This document shows, piece after piece, positions 55,307-63,714 of a stretch of 64,000 bases of DNA. The stretch spans positions 310,001 through 374,000 of the forward strand of contig NZ_JANUBZ010000005.1 in the NCBI RefSeq assembly GCF_024808665.1, in the 5' to 3' direction. The notes under the pieces are model-generated. The model worked only from the letters and a program-made list of their open reading frames with translations. It had not been told where the DNA came from and did not search any database. The first letter of the stretch is position 1; each line of letters opens with the position of its first letter. Source of the stretch: Mucilaginibacter empetricola. Lineage in GTDB: Bacteria; Bacteroidota; Bacteroidia; Sphingobacteriales; Sphingobacteriaceae. Made by a program: the position numbers and the translations under genes.

Positions 55307-55825
55307 ATGAAGAGGACGTTGGTGTTACTTGCTGCTGTTATTTGTTTTGTATTGATTTGTCCATCGTGTAAATTGAGTTTAAATGGGACATCCATACCGC
55401 CTACAATGAAAACCATAAGGGTTGATTTTTTTGAAAACAACGCAGCCCTGGTAGTAAATAACCTGAGCACAACCTTTACCGAAGCGTTAAAAGATCGGGT
55501 TAGAAACACAACCCGTTTAAGTATTGTTCGAGTTGAAGAGGCAGATGCGGTAATGTCGGGCTCAATTACTGATTATAATATTGCGCCGGTTTCTATCAAT
55601 GCTACATCTAACAACGTGGCGCCAATAGCCGGAGCAAGTCGCTTATCTATCACGGTGAGTGTAAAATATGTTGATAATATTGATAAAAAAAATAGTTTTG
55701 AGCAATCGTTCACAAAAACAGAAAACTTTTCGGGCGATATTGCAACGCATGAACAGACGTTGATTGCTGATTTAAATAAACAATTAACAGAAGATATTTT
55801 TAATAGAGCCTTTGCAAATTGGTAA
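55307..55825 (+). CDS. lptE: LptE-like LPS assembly lipoprotein
   Basis: A 172-residue lipoprotein. The signal peptide ends in a lipobox-like CPSC near residues 18-21. The mature part KLSLNGTSIPPTMKTIRVDF is the start of the LptE family in Bacteroidota; NAALVVNNLSTTFTEALKDRV and ADAVMSGSITDYNIAPVSI follow the same family. LptE plugs the LptD barrel and guides LPS to the cell surface. It begins four bases after the sigma-54 activator gene, so the regulator and LptE are made from one message. LptD is not in the window. Confidence 0.88.
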   Translation: MKRTLVLLAAVICFVLICPSCKLSLNGTSIPPTMKTIRVDFFENNAALVVNNLSTTFTEALKDRVRNTTRLSIVRVEEADAVMSGSITDYNIAPVSINATSNNVAPIAGASRLSITVSVKYVDNIDKKNSFEQSFTKTENFSGDIATHEQTLIADLNKQLTEDIFNRAFANW

Positions 55826-55846
55826 ATAATACGTAGTTTAAAAAAA

Positions 55847-57490
55847 GTGGATCAATATAACGACAACAGCGAGAATGAATTCTTATGGAAATTATTAGCC
55901 GATCCGGCTAATGATCCCAAAGTACATACGTTTGATTTGCAACGGCTGGTTAATGACTTTCCACAAAGCGGTATTCTGCAGGCGCTGCTGGCTCATGCTA
56001 GCGACGACAAAAACTTAAAACAAGCGTCGGTTTATTTTAGCCCTAAGGCTTTATATAAATTAATTAATACGCCTGCCTCATTTATTGGCGTAGCCGACGA
56101 GAAGATCATCCTTCAAAAGAACGTGATCAATAACGGCTATCACTACGAACAGCATTCCACGGTAATTGAAAATACCTTTTCTTTTCACGATCCGGAAATG
56201 GAGTCGATAACTGTAGATAGTGAGAATTACTTTAATGAGACAACTATCATTGAATTGGATGCTCAGCTGCAGAATGAATTTGAAGAGGATAATGTGGCTC
56301 ATGAAATTGAGATTGAACCATTTGTAGTTGGCCACGAAGCCGGAGACCATTTAATTAATACTACTGCTAAAAACGTAGTGCCTGCTGAAGAGCCGGTTAC
56401 AGCTAAAGCAGAGGCATTGCCGATAGTTGATGCAGCTATGAGTCAAATTCATCCAGACGTAATTGCAGAAAAGAATGAGTTGGCTGAAGATACCGAAGCA
56501 TCAACTATTGCATTTAATGATAAACCGGCTGAAGAGCCGCACCCAGCCGAAACACAGCATATAACAACTGCGGAAACGGCAGATAAAAATATTGAAGAAG
56601 AAGTTTTTGAAGAAATAGCCGGTGTTGAAGATTTTAAATTAAACGGAGCGTCGGAAACTTCGGAAACAGCTGCTGAGCCTAAGGATGAAACTTACAGACC
56701 GTCATTTGCATCAAATTGGACAGAATCGGCAACGGGCGAAGAATTGAGCGAAGATAAAGAAGGCGAGTATTCGGATGATGCTGAAAAGATAATTACCGAA
56801 AGTATTGCTTCTACAGATTATTTTATGTTCGATAACACGCTTGTTGAAGGCCAGGCGGTTGAACAAAAGGAAACTGGACCGGAAGTTGAAAAGACGGCTG
56901 ATGTGCCTGCGGAGGAAACAGTTGAAGAAAGTGCTTTGCATGATGACACCGAGCAACAGGATGTATCAAAATATCACGATGAGAAAATGCCATATACTTT
57001 TATGTGGTGGCTTGATAAAACACGTAAGGAGCACGCAAGTGTATATCAGCCTTATGTGAAAGCCCGTGAAGTAGTAAAACCGACAAATACTAATACTGCG
57101 AAGAAAACACCTGATGAGTTGCAGCAGCAGTATTATGAAAATATTTTCCATATAACTTCTGTAGAAGAACTGGATAAGGCCACTGCACCAAACGCTCCGG
57201 CAGATGTTGCTGTTTTTAAAAGCAAAGAACACTTTATTATTGAACGCTTTATTCAGGAAGAGCCACAAATAAGACCGCAAAGTAGCGATAAGCTTGATAA
57301 TGAGAATAAAGCCAGAAAAAGCTCAGAAGATAGAGACGAATTGGTAACCGAAACTTTGGCGGGTATTTATACCGATCAGATGCTTTATCATAAAGCAATA
57401 GCATCATACAAAAAATTGATGTTGAAATTTCCGGAAAAAAGCCGTTACTTTGCAGCCAAGATTGAACAGTTAGAAAAGAAAACCAATTAA
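55847..57490 (+). CDS. Acidic protein with C-terminal TPR-like helices, unknown function
   Basis: A 547-residue protein without signal peptide or membrane helix. The N-terminal 80 residues (NEFLWKLLADPANDPKVHTF, QRLVNDFPQSGILQALLAHA) are helical. Residues 100-360 are a long low-complexity stretch dominated by Glu, Ala, Thr and Asp. The end, LAGIYTDQMLYHKAIASYKKLMLKFPEKSRYF, is one TPR-like helix pair. The start is GTG at 55847; no ATG fits without losing the N-terminal domain. It sits between lptE (21 bases) and secG (10 bases). I recognise the pattern from Bacteroidota genomes but know no function. Confidence 0.7.
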   Translation: MDQYNDNSENEFLWKLLADPANDPKVHTFDLQRLVNDFPQSGILQALLAHASDDKNLKQASVYFSPKALYKLINTPASFIGVADEKIILQKNVINNGYHYEQHSTVIENTFSFHDPEMESITVDSENYFNETTIIELDAQLQNEFEEDNVAHEIEIEPFVVGHEAGDHLINTTAKNVVPAEEPVTAKAEALPIVDAAMSQIHPDVIAEKNELAEDTEASTIAFNDKPAEEPHPAETQHITTAETADKNIEEEVFEEIAGVEDFKLNGASETSETAAEPKDETYRPSFASNWTESATGEELSEDKEGEYSDDAEKIITESIASTDYFMFDNTLVEGQAVEQKETGPEVEKTADVPAEETVEESALHDDTEQQDVSKYHDEKMPYTFMWWLDKTRKEHASVYQPYVKAREVVKPTNTNTAKKTPDELQQQYYENIFHITSVEELDKATAPNAPADVAVFKSKEHFIIERFIQEEPQIRPQSSDKLDNENKARKSSEDRDELVTETLAGIYTDQMLYHKAIASYKKLMLKFPEKSRYFAAKIEQLEKKTN

Positions 57491-57500
57491 TATATAAGAA

Positions 57501-57878
57501 ATGTATTTATTATTAGTGATCATTGCGATCGTTGTGTGCGCGCTTTTAGTGCTTATGGTGTTAATTCAAAACCCTAAAGGTGGTGGCTTGTCATCAAATT
57601 TTTCAAGCTCATCGCAATTAATGGGCGTGCAAAAAACAGGTGATTTTCTTGAAAAAGGTACCTGGATTTTGGCAATTACCTTAATGGTTCTTTCGCTGGC
57701 AATTAACGCTTCCGTTAAAAACGGTACAGAAAAAAGCGGGAGTACTAATTTTAGCGAACAAGTTAAACATGCTTCGGCTCCAACAACAACGCCAACAAAT
57801 AATGCTGCGCCATTAAACTTGCCTGCATCGCCACAGCCAACTACTACAAAACCAGCTGCTCCGCAACCGGCTAAATAG
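57501..57878 (+). CDS. secG: Preprotein translocase subunit SecG
   Basis: A 125-residue SecG, the small membrane subunit that speeds SecA-driven protein export through SecYEG. Two membrane helices (about residues 2-20 and 52-68) surround the hallmark NPKGGGLSSNFSSSSQLMGVQKT, followed by DFLEKGTWILAI. The C-terminal tail of about 50 residues is rich in Thr, Pro and Ala, a common extension in this phylum. It is the last gene before a strong terminator. Confidence 0.95.
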   Translation: MYLLLVIIAIVVCALLVLMVLIQNPKGGGLSSNFSSSSQLMGVQKTGDFLEKGTWILAITLMVLSLAINASVKNGTEKSGSTNFSEQVKHASAPTTTPTNNAAPLNLPASPQPTTTKPAAPQPAK

Positions 57879-57900
57879 TTTTTGCTGATAAAATATTAAA

Positions 57901-57933
57901 AAGGCTCTGGAATTATTCCGGAGCCTTTTTTTT
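57901..57933 (+). terminator. Rho-independent terminator of secG
   Basis: A 12-base-pair stem with one G-T pair, AAGGCTCTGGAA against TTCCGGAGCCTT, has a three-base loop and is followed by eight T. It closes the sigma-54 activator/lptE/secG transcript. Confidence 0.88.
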
Positions 57934-57982
57934 GTTACCAAAGTATGTAACGGAGGCACAATTAATATGTTAAAAAAAGGTA

Positions 57983-57996
57983 CTGACACGATGGCA
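57983..57996. promoter_or_regulatory. CTGACA-N3-TGGCA motif upstream of groS
   Basis: CTGACACGATGGCA has the same arrangement as the miaB motif at 51992-52005. It lies in the 281-base secG-groS gap, 163 bases before the groS start, so it could belong to an upstream heat-shock type promoter. This is inference. Confidence 0.35.
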
Positions 57997-58064
57997 TTTC
58001 AGGTTAAAGTAATATTAACTTAAAATTTTAGCCTCACCAAAATCTGACAATAAAACAGTAATTG

Positions 58065-58099
58065 TATGCCAATAAGGTATAATGTGTTTGCTTGGCATA
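58065..58099. promoter_or_regulatory. Inverted repeat around a TATAAT-like box upstream of groS
   Basis: TATGCCAA (58065-58072) and TTGGCATA (58092-58099) are exact inverted copies with a 19-base spacer that contains GGTATAATG. An operator flanking a promoter core would look like this. It is not a CIRCE element. The groS start is 60 bases further. Confidence 0.45.
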
Positions 58100-58159
58100 A
58101 TTGATGAGCAAATGGAAGCGGAAACTTAAATTATAATAAATTTAAATAATTGTATAACT

Positions 58160-58435
58160 ATGTCATTAAACATTAAACCTATCGGAGACAGGGTAGTAGT
58201 GGAAGCTGCTCCGGCCGAAGAGAAAACTGCTTCCGGTATCATTATCCCGGATACTGCAAAAGAAAAACCTCAACGCGGAACTGTAGTTGCTGTAGGCAGC
58301 GGAAAAGTAGATGAGCCTTTAACTGTTAAAGTTGGTGACCAGGTTTTATACGGTAAATATGCCGGTACTGAAATTACTTACGAAGGAAAAGAGTATTTGA
58401 TTATGCGCGAAACTGATATTTACGCAGTTCTGTAA
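58160..58435 (+). CDS. groS: Co-chaperonin GroES
   Basis: A 91-residue GroES, the lid of the GroEL folding chamber. The N-terminal [20 protein letters not shown], the mobile loop [18 protein letters not shown], which contacts GroEL, and [14 protein letters not shown] are all present. The length is a few residues below the E. coli protein. Upstream sequence has an inverted repeat around a TATAAT-like box. groL follows after 120 bases. Confidence 0.97.
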   Translation: MSLNIKPIGDRVVVEAAPAEEKTASGIIIPDTAKEKPQRGTVVAVGSGKVDEPLTVKVGDQVLYGKYAGTEITYEGKEYLIMRETDIYAVL

Positions 58436-58555
58436 ATTATAGTTGAAATGTTGCAGCGTTTAAAGGTTTTAAAGTTGCTTTAAATCTGCACTAAAAGTGA
58501 TGTCACAACATCAAATCATTCCAACTTTATAACAATCAAAAAATTTAAATAAATC

Positions 58556-60187
58556 ATGGCAAAACAAGTTAAATACAATGTAGAAGCACGCGACGCCCTG
58601 AAACGCGGTGTTGATATTTTAGCCAATGCGGTTAAAGTAACCTTAGGTCCTAAAGGTCGTAACGTAATTATTGATAAAAAATTCGGTTCACCAATCATCA
58701 CTAAAGATGGTGTAACTGTTGCTAAAGAAATCGAATTAAAAGATGCTTTAGAAAATATGGGTGCCCAAATGGTTAAAGAAGTTGCATCAAAAACTGCTGA
58801 TATTGCAGGTGATGGTACTACTACTGCTACTGTTTTGGCTCAGGCTATTGTAACAGCAGGCATAAAAAACGTTGCTGCAGGTGCAAACCCAATGGATTTA
58901 AAACGCGGCATTGACAAAGCTGTTGCTGCTGTTGTTGAGAACTTAAAAGCTCAATCACAAACAGTTGGTGAAGACAATAACAAGATTAAACAAGTTGCTT
59001 CAATTTCAGCTAACAACGATGAGATTATCGGTTCATTGATCGCTGAAGCAATGGCTAAAGTTGGTAAAGACGGTGTAATTACTGTTGAAGAAGCAAAAGG
59101 AACTGAAACTGAAGTTAAAACTGTTGAAGGTATGCAGTTTGACCGTGGTTACCTTTCTCCTTATTTTGTTACCAATGCTGACAAAATGGAAGTTGAGTTA
59201 GAAAATCCTTACATCCTGATCTATGATAAAAAGATCTCTTCGATGAAAGAATTGCTTCCGATCCTTGAAAAACAAGTTCAAACCGGCAAACCACTTTTAA
59301 TTATTGCGGAAGACCTTGACGGCGAAGCTTTAGCTACTTTAGTAGTTAACAAGATCCGTGGTTCACTGAAAGTTGCTGCTGTTAAAGCTCCTGGCTTTGG
59401 TGACCGTCGTAAGGCTATGCTGGAAGACATTGCTATCTTAACTGGTGGTACTGTAATTTCAGAAGAAAGAGGCTACAAATTAGAAAATGCTGACCTTACT
59501 TACTTAGGTACTGCTGAAAAAATTATTATCGACAAAGATAATACTACTATTATCAACGGTTCAGGTAAATCAGAAGAGATCAAATCACGCGTAAGCCAAA
59601 TCAAATCTCAAATTGAGTCAACTACATCTGATTACGATAAAGAAAAATTGCAAGAGCGTTTAGCTAAATTATCAGGCGGTGTTGCTGTACTTTACGTAGG
59701 TGCTGCTACTGAGGTTGAAATGAAAGAAAAGAAAGACCGTGTTGATGATGCTTTACATGCAACCCGTGCGGCTGTTGAAGAAGGTATAGTAGCCGGTGGT
59801 GGTGTAGCATTTATCCGTGCTGTAGAAGCTTTAGCTAACCTTAAAGGTGCTAACGAGGATGAAAACACTGGTATCCAGATCATCCGTCGTGCTATCGAAG
59901 AGCCTTTACGTCAAATTTGCGAAAACGCAGGTATTGAAGGCTCAATCGTTGTACAAAAAGTAAAAGAAGGTAAAGCTGATTTCGGTTACAATGCACGTAC
60001 TGATAAATATGAAAACCTTATTGGTGCAGGCGTTATCGATCCTACTAAAGTGGGTCGTGTAGCTTTAGAAAATGCAGCTTCAATTGCAGCTATGTTGTTA
60101 ACAACAGAGTGTGTATTGGCTGACGATCCTGAAGATGCTCCGGCTGGTCCACCAATGGGTGGCGGCGGCATGGGCGGCATGATGTAA
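58556..60187 (+). CDS. groL: Chaperonin GroEL
   Basis: A 543-residue GroEL forming double seven-membered rings that fold proteins with ATP. ATP-binding blocks [19 protein letters not shown] and [16 protein letters not shown] are present, with the apical [21 protein letters not shown] cut by normal spacing, and the C-terminal GGGGMGGMM tail. Codon choice is strongly biased (GCT, GAA, AAA, GGT), as expected of a highly expressed gene. A hairpin terminator follows. Confidence 0.98.
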   Translation: MAKQVKYNVEARDALKRGVDILANAVKVTLGPKGRNVIIDKKFGSPIITKDGVTVAKEIELKDALENMGAQMVKEVASKTADIAGDGTTTATVLAQAIVTAGIKNVAAGANPMDLKRGIDKAVAAVVENLKAQSQTVGEDNNKIKQVASISANNDEIIGSLIAEAMAKVGKDGVITVEEAKGTETEVKTVEGMQFDRGYLSPYFVTNADKMEVELENPYILIYDKKISSMKELLPILEKQVQTGKPLLIIAEDLDGEALATLVVNKIRGSLKVAAVKAPGFGDRRKAMLEDIAILTGGTVISEERGYKLENADLTYLGTAEKIIIDKDNTTIINGSGKSEEIKSRVSQIKSQIESTTSDYDKEKLQERLAKLSGGVAVLYVGAATEVEMKEKKDRVDDALHATRAAVEEGIVAGGGVAFIRAVEALANLKGANEDENTGIQIIRRAIEEPLRQICENAGIEGSIVVQKVKEGKADFGYNARTDKYENLIGAGVIDPTKVGRVALENAASIAAMLLTTECVLADDPEDAPAGPPMGGGGMGGMM

Positions 60188-60200
60188 TATTGAGCCCTAT

Positions 60201-60228
60201 GTCTTGAGTCTGTGGTCTTCAGTCATTT
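60201..60228. repeat. Degenerate GTCTTGAGTC words after groL
   Basis: The stretch contains TCTTGAGTC, GTCTTCAGTC and, a little later, GACTTA, resembling the right-hand array at the S23 gene (TCTTGAATCTTGACTC). It lies between the groL stop and its terminator and may be a relic of the same type of sequence. Confidence 0.3.
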
Positions 60229-60267
60229 TCTGACTTATCACTACGAACTTTGAGGCAAAAGACTAAC

Positions 60268-60302
60268 AAAAATCCCTGTCTACTTTTGTAGACGGGGATT
60301 TT
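60268..60302 (+). terminator. Rho-independent terminator of groL
   Basis: A 15-base-pair stem with one wobble, AAAATCCCTGTCTAC (60269-60283) and GTAGACGGGGATTTT (60288-60302), has a four-T loop and is followed by TGTTTTTG. Confidence 0.85.
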
Positions 60303-60354
60303 GTTTTTGTGAACTAAGTGTTTCGTCATCTAAACGTAAATGAACAGTCATAGG

Positions 60355-60374
60355 TTAATCAAATGATTGATTAA
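60355..60374. promoter_or_regulatory. Palindromic operator-like site upstream of the mscS region
   Basis: TTAATCA (60355-60361) and TGATTAA (60368-60374) are exact inverted copies around a six-base centre. The site lies 26 bases upstream of the TAATTTTG element, where a regulator could act. Confidence 0.3.
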
Positions 60375-60399
60375 GTATTTTTCGCGTTACAATTAAACT

Positions 60400-60407
60400 T
60401 AATTTTG
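60400..60407 (+). promoter_or_regulatory. -7 promoter element (TAATTTTG) for 33-residue ORF and mscS
   Basis: An exact TAnnTTTG match 56 bases upstream of the small ORF. No TTG was found at good -33 spacing. Confidence 0.45.
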
Positions 60408-60462
60408 TTGTAACAATCCAAAGGTTATGATTAGGCATAACATTTGAATAATACCAACTACC

Positions 60463-60564
60463 ATGAAAAACATAACAGAAAAAACCAGACAATTGCAAAG
60501 CCAGATTGTAGAATGGGTATTTTACAAAGGTCCCGAACTTTTTATCGCCATTTACGGTAAGTAA
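60463..60564 (+). CDS. Candidate 33-residue ORF resembling MscS N-terminus
   Basis: The ORF encodes 33 residues ending LQSQIVEWVFYKGPELFIAI plus YGK. The LQ…Y..G…AI spacing resembles the first residues of the MscS-type protein that starts 27 bases later (LQKYYDEAYDYLLVNGTRVIAA). It may be a decayed duplication of the channel N-terminus, a small leader peptide, or chance. Its frame differs from that of the channel gene and ends before a full membrane helix. Confidence 0.38.
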   Translation: MKNITEKTRQLQSQIVEWVFYKGPELFIAIYGK

Positions 60565-60590
60565 TAAAATAGCTACCTTAGCGCTTCTTT

Positions 60591-61379
60591 ATGAAGTTGC
60601 AAAAATATTACGATGAGGCTTATGACTATCTCTTAGTCAACGGTACAAGAGTTATCGCGGCCATTATAATACTGCTTATAGGTTTAAAACTTATAAGATA
60701 CGTTAGAACACGGTTAATTAACAGGATGAAAAAAAGAGGAGTTCATTCCTCTTTACAGCCATTTTTTCTGAGTTTATCTATTACTGCTCTATATGCCCTA
60801 TTGGTTATACTGGTAATGAATGTTATTGGATGGCCACTAACAGTATTTACCACCATATTAGGTGCATTTAGCGTTGCAGCTGGTTTAGCTTTATCGGGCA
60901 CTTTTCAAAATTTTGCGGGTGGTGTGCTTATTCTTTTATTAAAACCTTTTGAGCTGGGTGACAGCATTGTTGCGCAGGGGCAGGAGGGTAAGGTAACGTC
61001 TATACAGATCTTTTACACGGTACTATTAACGGTCGATAATAAAACCATCATTATTCCTAACGGGAAGTTGTTTAATGAGGTTATTGTAAATGTAAGTCGC
61101 GAAGACAAACGCCGCTTAGATTTTGAATTTAAACTGGCTTATGCTGCTGATGTAGAAAAAGCAAAAGAAATTATACTGGATATTATTAAATCAACACCAA
61201 CCATTTTGATTGATTCTCCTGTCCGTACCGGTGTTGTGGGTATGGATGTTGATAGCATTCGCTTTACGGTAAATGTTTGGGTTTTACCCGATGATTTTCT
61301 GACCACCAAAATATCTCTGATGGAAAATATTATCAAAAGGCTCGGTGCGGCCGGTATCAATTTCCCTAAAGCTGGATAG
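60591..61379 (+). CDS. Small-conductance mechanosensitive channel (MscS family)
   Basis: A 262-residue MscS-type channel that opens on membrane tension to release solutes during hypo-osmotic shock. Three membrane helices lie at about residues 18-36, 58-78 and 84-104. The pore-lining third helix and following loop are VAAGLALSGTFQNFAGGVLI, then the beta domain KPFELGDSIVAQGQEGKVTS and IIIPNGKLFNEVIVN. The length is close to E. coli MscS. The stop codon directly abuts the stop of the convergent DUF58 gene. Confidence 0.94.
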   Translation: MKLQKYYDEAYDYLLVNGTRVIAAIIILLIGLKLIRYVRTRLINRMKKRGVHSSLQPFFLSLSITALYALLVILVMNVIGWPLTVFTTILGAFSVAAGLALSGTFQNFAGGVLILLLKPFELGDSIVAQGQEGKVTSIQIFYTVLLTVDNKTIIIPNGKLFNEVIVNVSREDKRRLDFEFKLAYAADVEKAKEIILDIIKSTPTILIDSPVRTGVVGMDVDSIRFTVNVWVLPDDFLTTKISLMENIIKRLGAAGINFPKAG

Positions 61380-62726
61380 TTATATTTTTTGACGGGCCTT
61401 TAGTTCCAGGTATCGGTTAATAGTATTTACGGTAAGGTTTTGCGGGGTGCTTAAAATGGATTGTATATTGTATTTAGCCAATTCTTTCACAATCAATTTT
61501 TTATCGTAAGCGAATTTTTCAGCTATGGTTTTTATATAAATGCCTTCAACGTCTTCTGCCGGTTGTTCGCTTACTTTTCTTAACTCGGTGTTTTCAAAAA
61601 ATACTACCAGCAGTAAATGAAATTTAGCTATCCGTCGTAAAAATGGAAGCTGCCTTTGCAGGGCCGACATACTCTCGTAATTGGTAAAAAACACCACCAG
61701 GCTCCGCTGTTTTATTACCCTGCGCACTGTACTGTATAATAGCTCCATATTGGTTTCCAGATAGCGAGTTTTCTCTTTGTATAAAACCTCCAGTATTTTA
61801 TTTATTTGAGTTGAACGTTTATCTGCAGGCACAATGGCACCTAGTTTTTCACCAATAGTTATTAATCCGGCCTTATCCTCTTTCAGTAACGCTACGTTTG
61901 ATAGTACCAGGCTGGCGTTTATGGCATAATCCAACAAGCTTAAACCTTCAAAAGGCATTTTCATGGCCCGTGATTTCTCAATAATGCAATATACATGCTG
62001 CGATTTCTCGTCGGTGTAATTATTGGTCATCAGATTGCCGGCCCGGGCTGTAGCTTTCCAGTTAATGGTACGGTAATCATCACCCTGAACATAATTTTTC
62101 ACCTGTTCAAATTCCATACTGTGGCCCAATCGCCTTATTTTTTTTACACCAATCTCCGTTAAATGATTGGATATGGCCATCAGCTCATATTTACGCATTT
62201 GCAAAAATGAGGGGTAAACCGGTAGAGTTTCTACCTGGTTAAAGTTATAGCGCCGTCTGATGAGCCCCAGGGGAGATTGAACGAACACTCTTATTAAACC
62301 AAATTCATACTCGCCTCTTTTGGTAGGCCGCAACACATAATTAATCACCTTGCGCTGGCGTGGCTTTAAATTTGTTTTAAACCAGACGTCTCTTTTTTGA
62401 AATTGGAATGGAATTTCATCAATAATACCTGCGTTGATATTAAACGGGTACCAGTTTTCGATATAGATGCCTAATTCGTTATCGTCGCTGTTGCTTAAAC
62501 GTTCGGGAGCATGGCGCTTGGCAAATATTCCTTTTTTGGTGCGATAAAGCATCAGGCCATCAATAAGCACCAGAAATAGAAATGAATAAAATACTAGTTC
62601 AGGAATAATGCCCAGCCATGGGAAAAAGAAGAGCAGCATAAACAACACTACGCAGCAACCCAAACTAGTGAATAGCCTGTTGGTTAAAAACAGGTTTTTA
62701 TAAAACAGATTAAAAAAGTTCTTCAC
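61380..62726 (-). CDS. DUF58 / von Willebrand A-like domain protein
   Basis: A 448-residue protein with two N-terminal membrane helices (about residues 18-35 and 38-57), a beta-rich middle, and the DUF58 block RRLGHSMEFEQVKNYVQGDD and YRTINWKATARAG. A degenerate von Willebrand A-like fold follows (QHVYCIIEKSRAM, VVFFTNYESM). MoxR/DUF58 pairs act in maturation of complexes or in stress tolerance, though Bacteroidota examples have no defined client that I know of. It is eight bases downstream of the MoxR gene in the same operon. Confidence 0.9.
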   Translation of the reverse strand: MKNFFNLFYKNLFLTNRLFTSLGCCVVLFMLLFFFPWLGIIPELVFYSFLFLVLIDGLMLYRTKKGIFAKRHAPERLSNSDDNELGIYIENWYPFNINAGIIDEIPFQFQKRDVWFKTNLKPRQRKVINYVLRPTKRGEYEFGLIRVFVQSPLGLIRRRYNFNQVETLPVYPSFLQMRKYELMAISNHLTEIGVKKIRRLGHSMEFEQVKNYVQGDDYRTINWKATARAGNLMTNNYTDEKSQHVYCIIEKSRAMKMPFEGLSLLDYAINASLVLSNVALLKEDKAGLITIGEKLGAIVPADKRSTQINKILEVLYKEKTRYLETNMELLYSTVRRVIKQRSLVVFFTNYESMSALQRQLPFLRRIAKFHLLLVVFFENTELRKVSEQPAEDVEGIYIKTIAEKFAYDKKLIVKELAKYNIQSILSTPQNLTVNTINRYLELKARQKI

Positions 62727-62734
62727 CAGTTGTT

Positions 62735-63712
62735 TTATCTTGGAATTTCGATTTTATGTATCATCTGTGTTATTACATCATCAGGTGTTACACCTTCCAT
62801 TTCCTTATCAGGTGTAAGCATAATACGATGTCTTAAAACGGGGGCGGCAACATAAATAATGTCATCTGGAGTAATAAAATCACGACCTTTAATAGCTGCT
62901 ATGGCCTTGGCTGCATTAACAATGGCCAGTGATGCCCTTGGTGAGCCGCCTAAAAATAATGATTTATTGTTGCGACTTTCGTGAATTAGTTTGGCTACGT
63001 AAACCAATAACTTATCTTCAACATGCAAGCTTAAAACCAGCTGGCGAAGCGAAACTATATCGGCGCCTGACAGTACCGGTTTTATTTCCTGAAGCTGATC
63101 GGTTGTTTTACGGTGATGTTGTTGTGTAATGATAGCTATTTCTTCATCCAAAGAAGGGTATTGCACTTCTATCTTGAATAAAAAACGATCAAGCTGTGCT
63201 TCGGGAAGGCGGTAAGTACCTTCGTGTTCAACCGGGTTTTGCGTGGCTAACACGGTGAATGGTTCCTGCATTTTATAGCTTTTACCATCAATGGTGAGCT
63301 GGCGTTCTTCCATAACCTCAAACAATGCCGATTGTGTTTTAGCCGGTGCCCGGTTAATCTCATCTATCAAAATGATGTTACCAAAAATAGGACCTTGCTT
63401 AAACTCAAATTCAGTGGTTTTAGGGTTAAATATAGATGTACCCAAAATATCCGAAGGCATTAAATCGGGTGTAAACTGAATACGTGAATATTGCGCATCA
63501 ATTGATTTTGCCAACAATTTTGCTGTTAATGTTTTAGCAACGCCGGGTACACCTTCAATTAAGATGTGGCCGTCGGCAAGTATGCCCGCAATAAGCAAAT
63601 CTATGCTATCCTGTTGGCCCACAATAACCTTGGCCAGTGTAGCTTTTATTTGTTCAACAGCATGGTTTAGTTTGCTGAGGTCGGTTCTTTGTTCAAATAT
63701 TTCGCCTTCCAT
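62735..63712 (-). CDS. MoxR-family AAA+ ATPase
   Basis: A 325-residue MoxR ATPase, a chaperone-like AAA+ that works with von Willebrand A proteins. Walker A is EGVPGVAKTLTAKLLA (about residues 54-69), Walker B IILIDEINRAP, then KTQSALFEVMEERQLTIDG, sensor 1 VLATQNPVEHEGTYRLPEAQ and LDRFLFKI. The C-terminal lid has LGGSPRASLAIVNAAKA and RHRIML. The length is typical. It begins two bases after the upstream gene's stop codon and precedes the DUF58 gene, the standard order of this operon. Confidence 0.95.
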   Translation of the reverse strand: MEGEIFEQRTDLSKLNHAVEQIKATLAKVIVGQQDSIDLLIAGILADGHILIEGVPGVAKTLTAKLLAKSIDAQYSRIQFTPDLMPSDILGTSIFNPKTTEFEFKQGPIFGNIILIDEINRAPAKTQSALFEVMEERQLTIDGKSYKMQEPFTVLATQNPVEHEGTYRLPEAQLDRFLFKIEVQYPSLDEEIAIITQQHHRKTTDQLQEIKPVLSGADIVSLRQLVLSLHVEDKLLVYVAKLIHESRNNKSLFLGGSPRASLAIVNAAKAIAAIKGRDFITPDDIIYVAAPVLRHRIMLTPDKEMEGVTPDDVITQMIHKIEIPR

Positions 63713-63714
63713 AT

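Noticed and set aside
58092..58110. Sigma-54 promoter upstream of groS
   Set aside because: TTGGCATAATTGATGAGC looks similar, but the GG to GC distance is 12 bases and not 10, and the TTGC block is not intact.
57879..58159. CIRCE heat-shock element upstream of groS
   Set aside because: No TTAGCACTC-N9-GAGTGCTAA or close variant is present in the gap.
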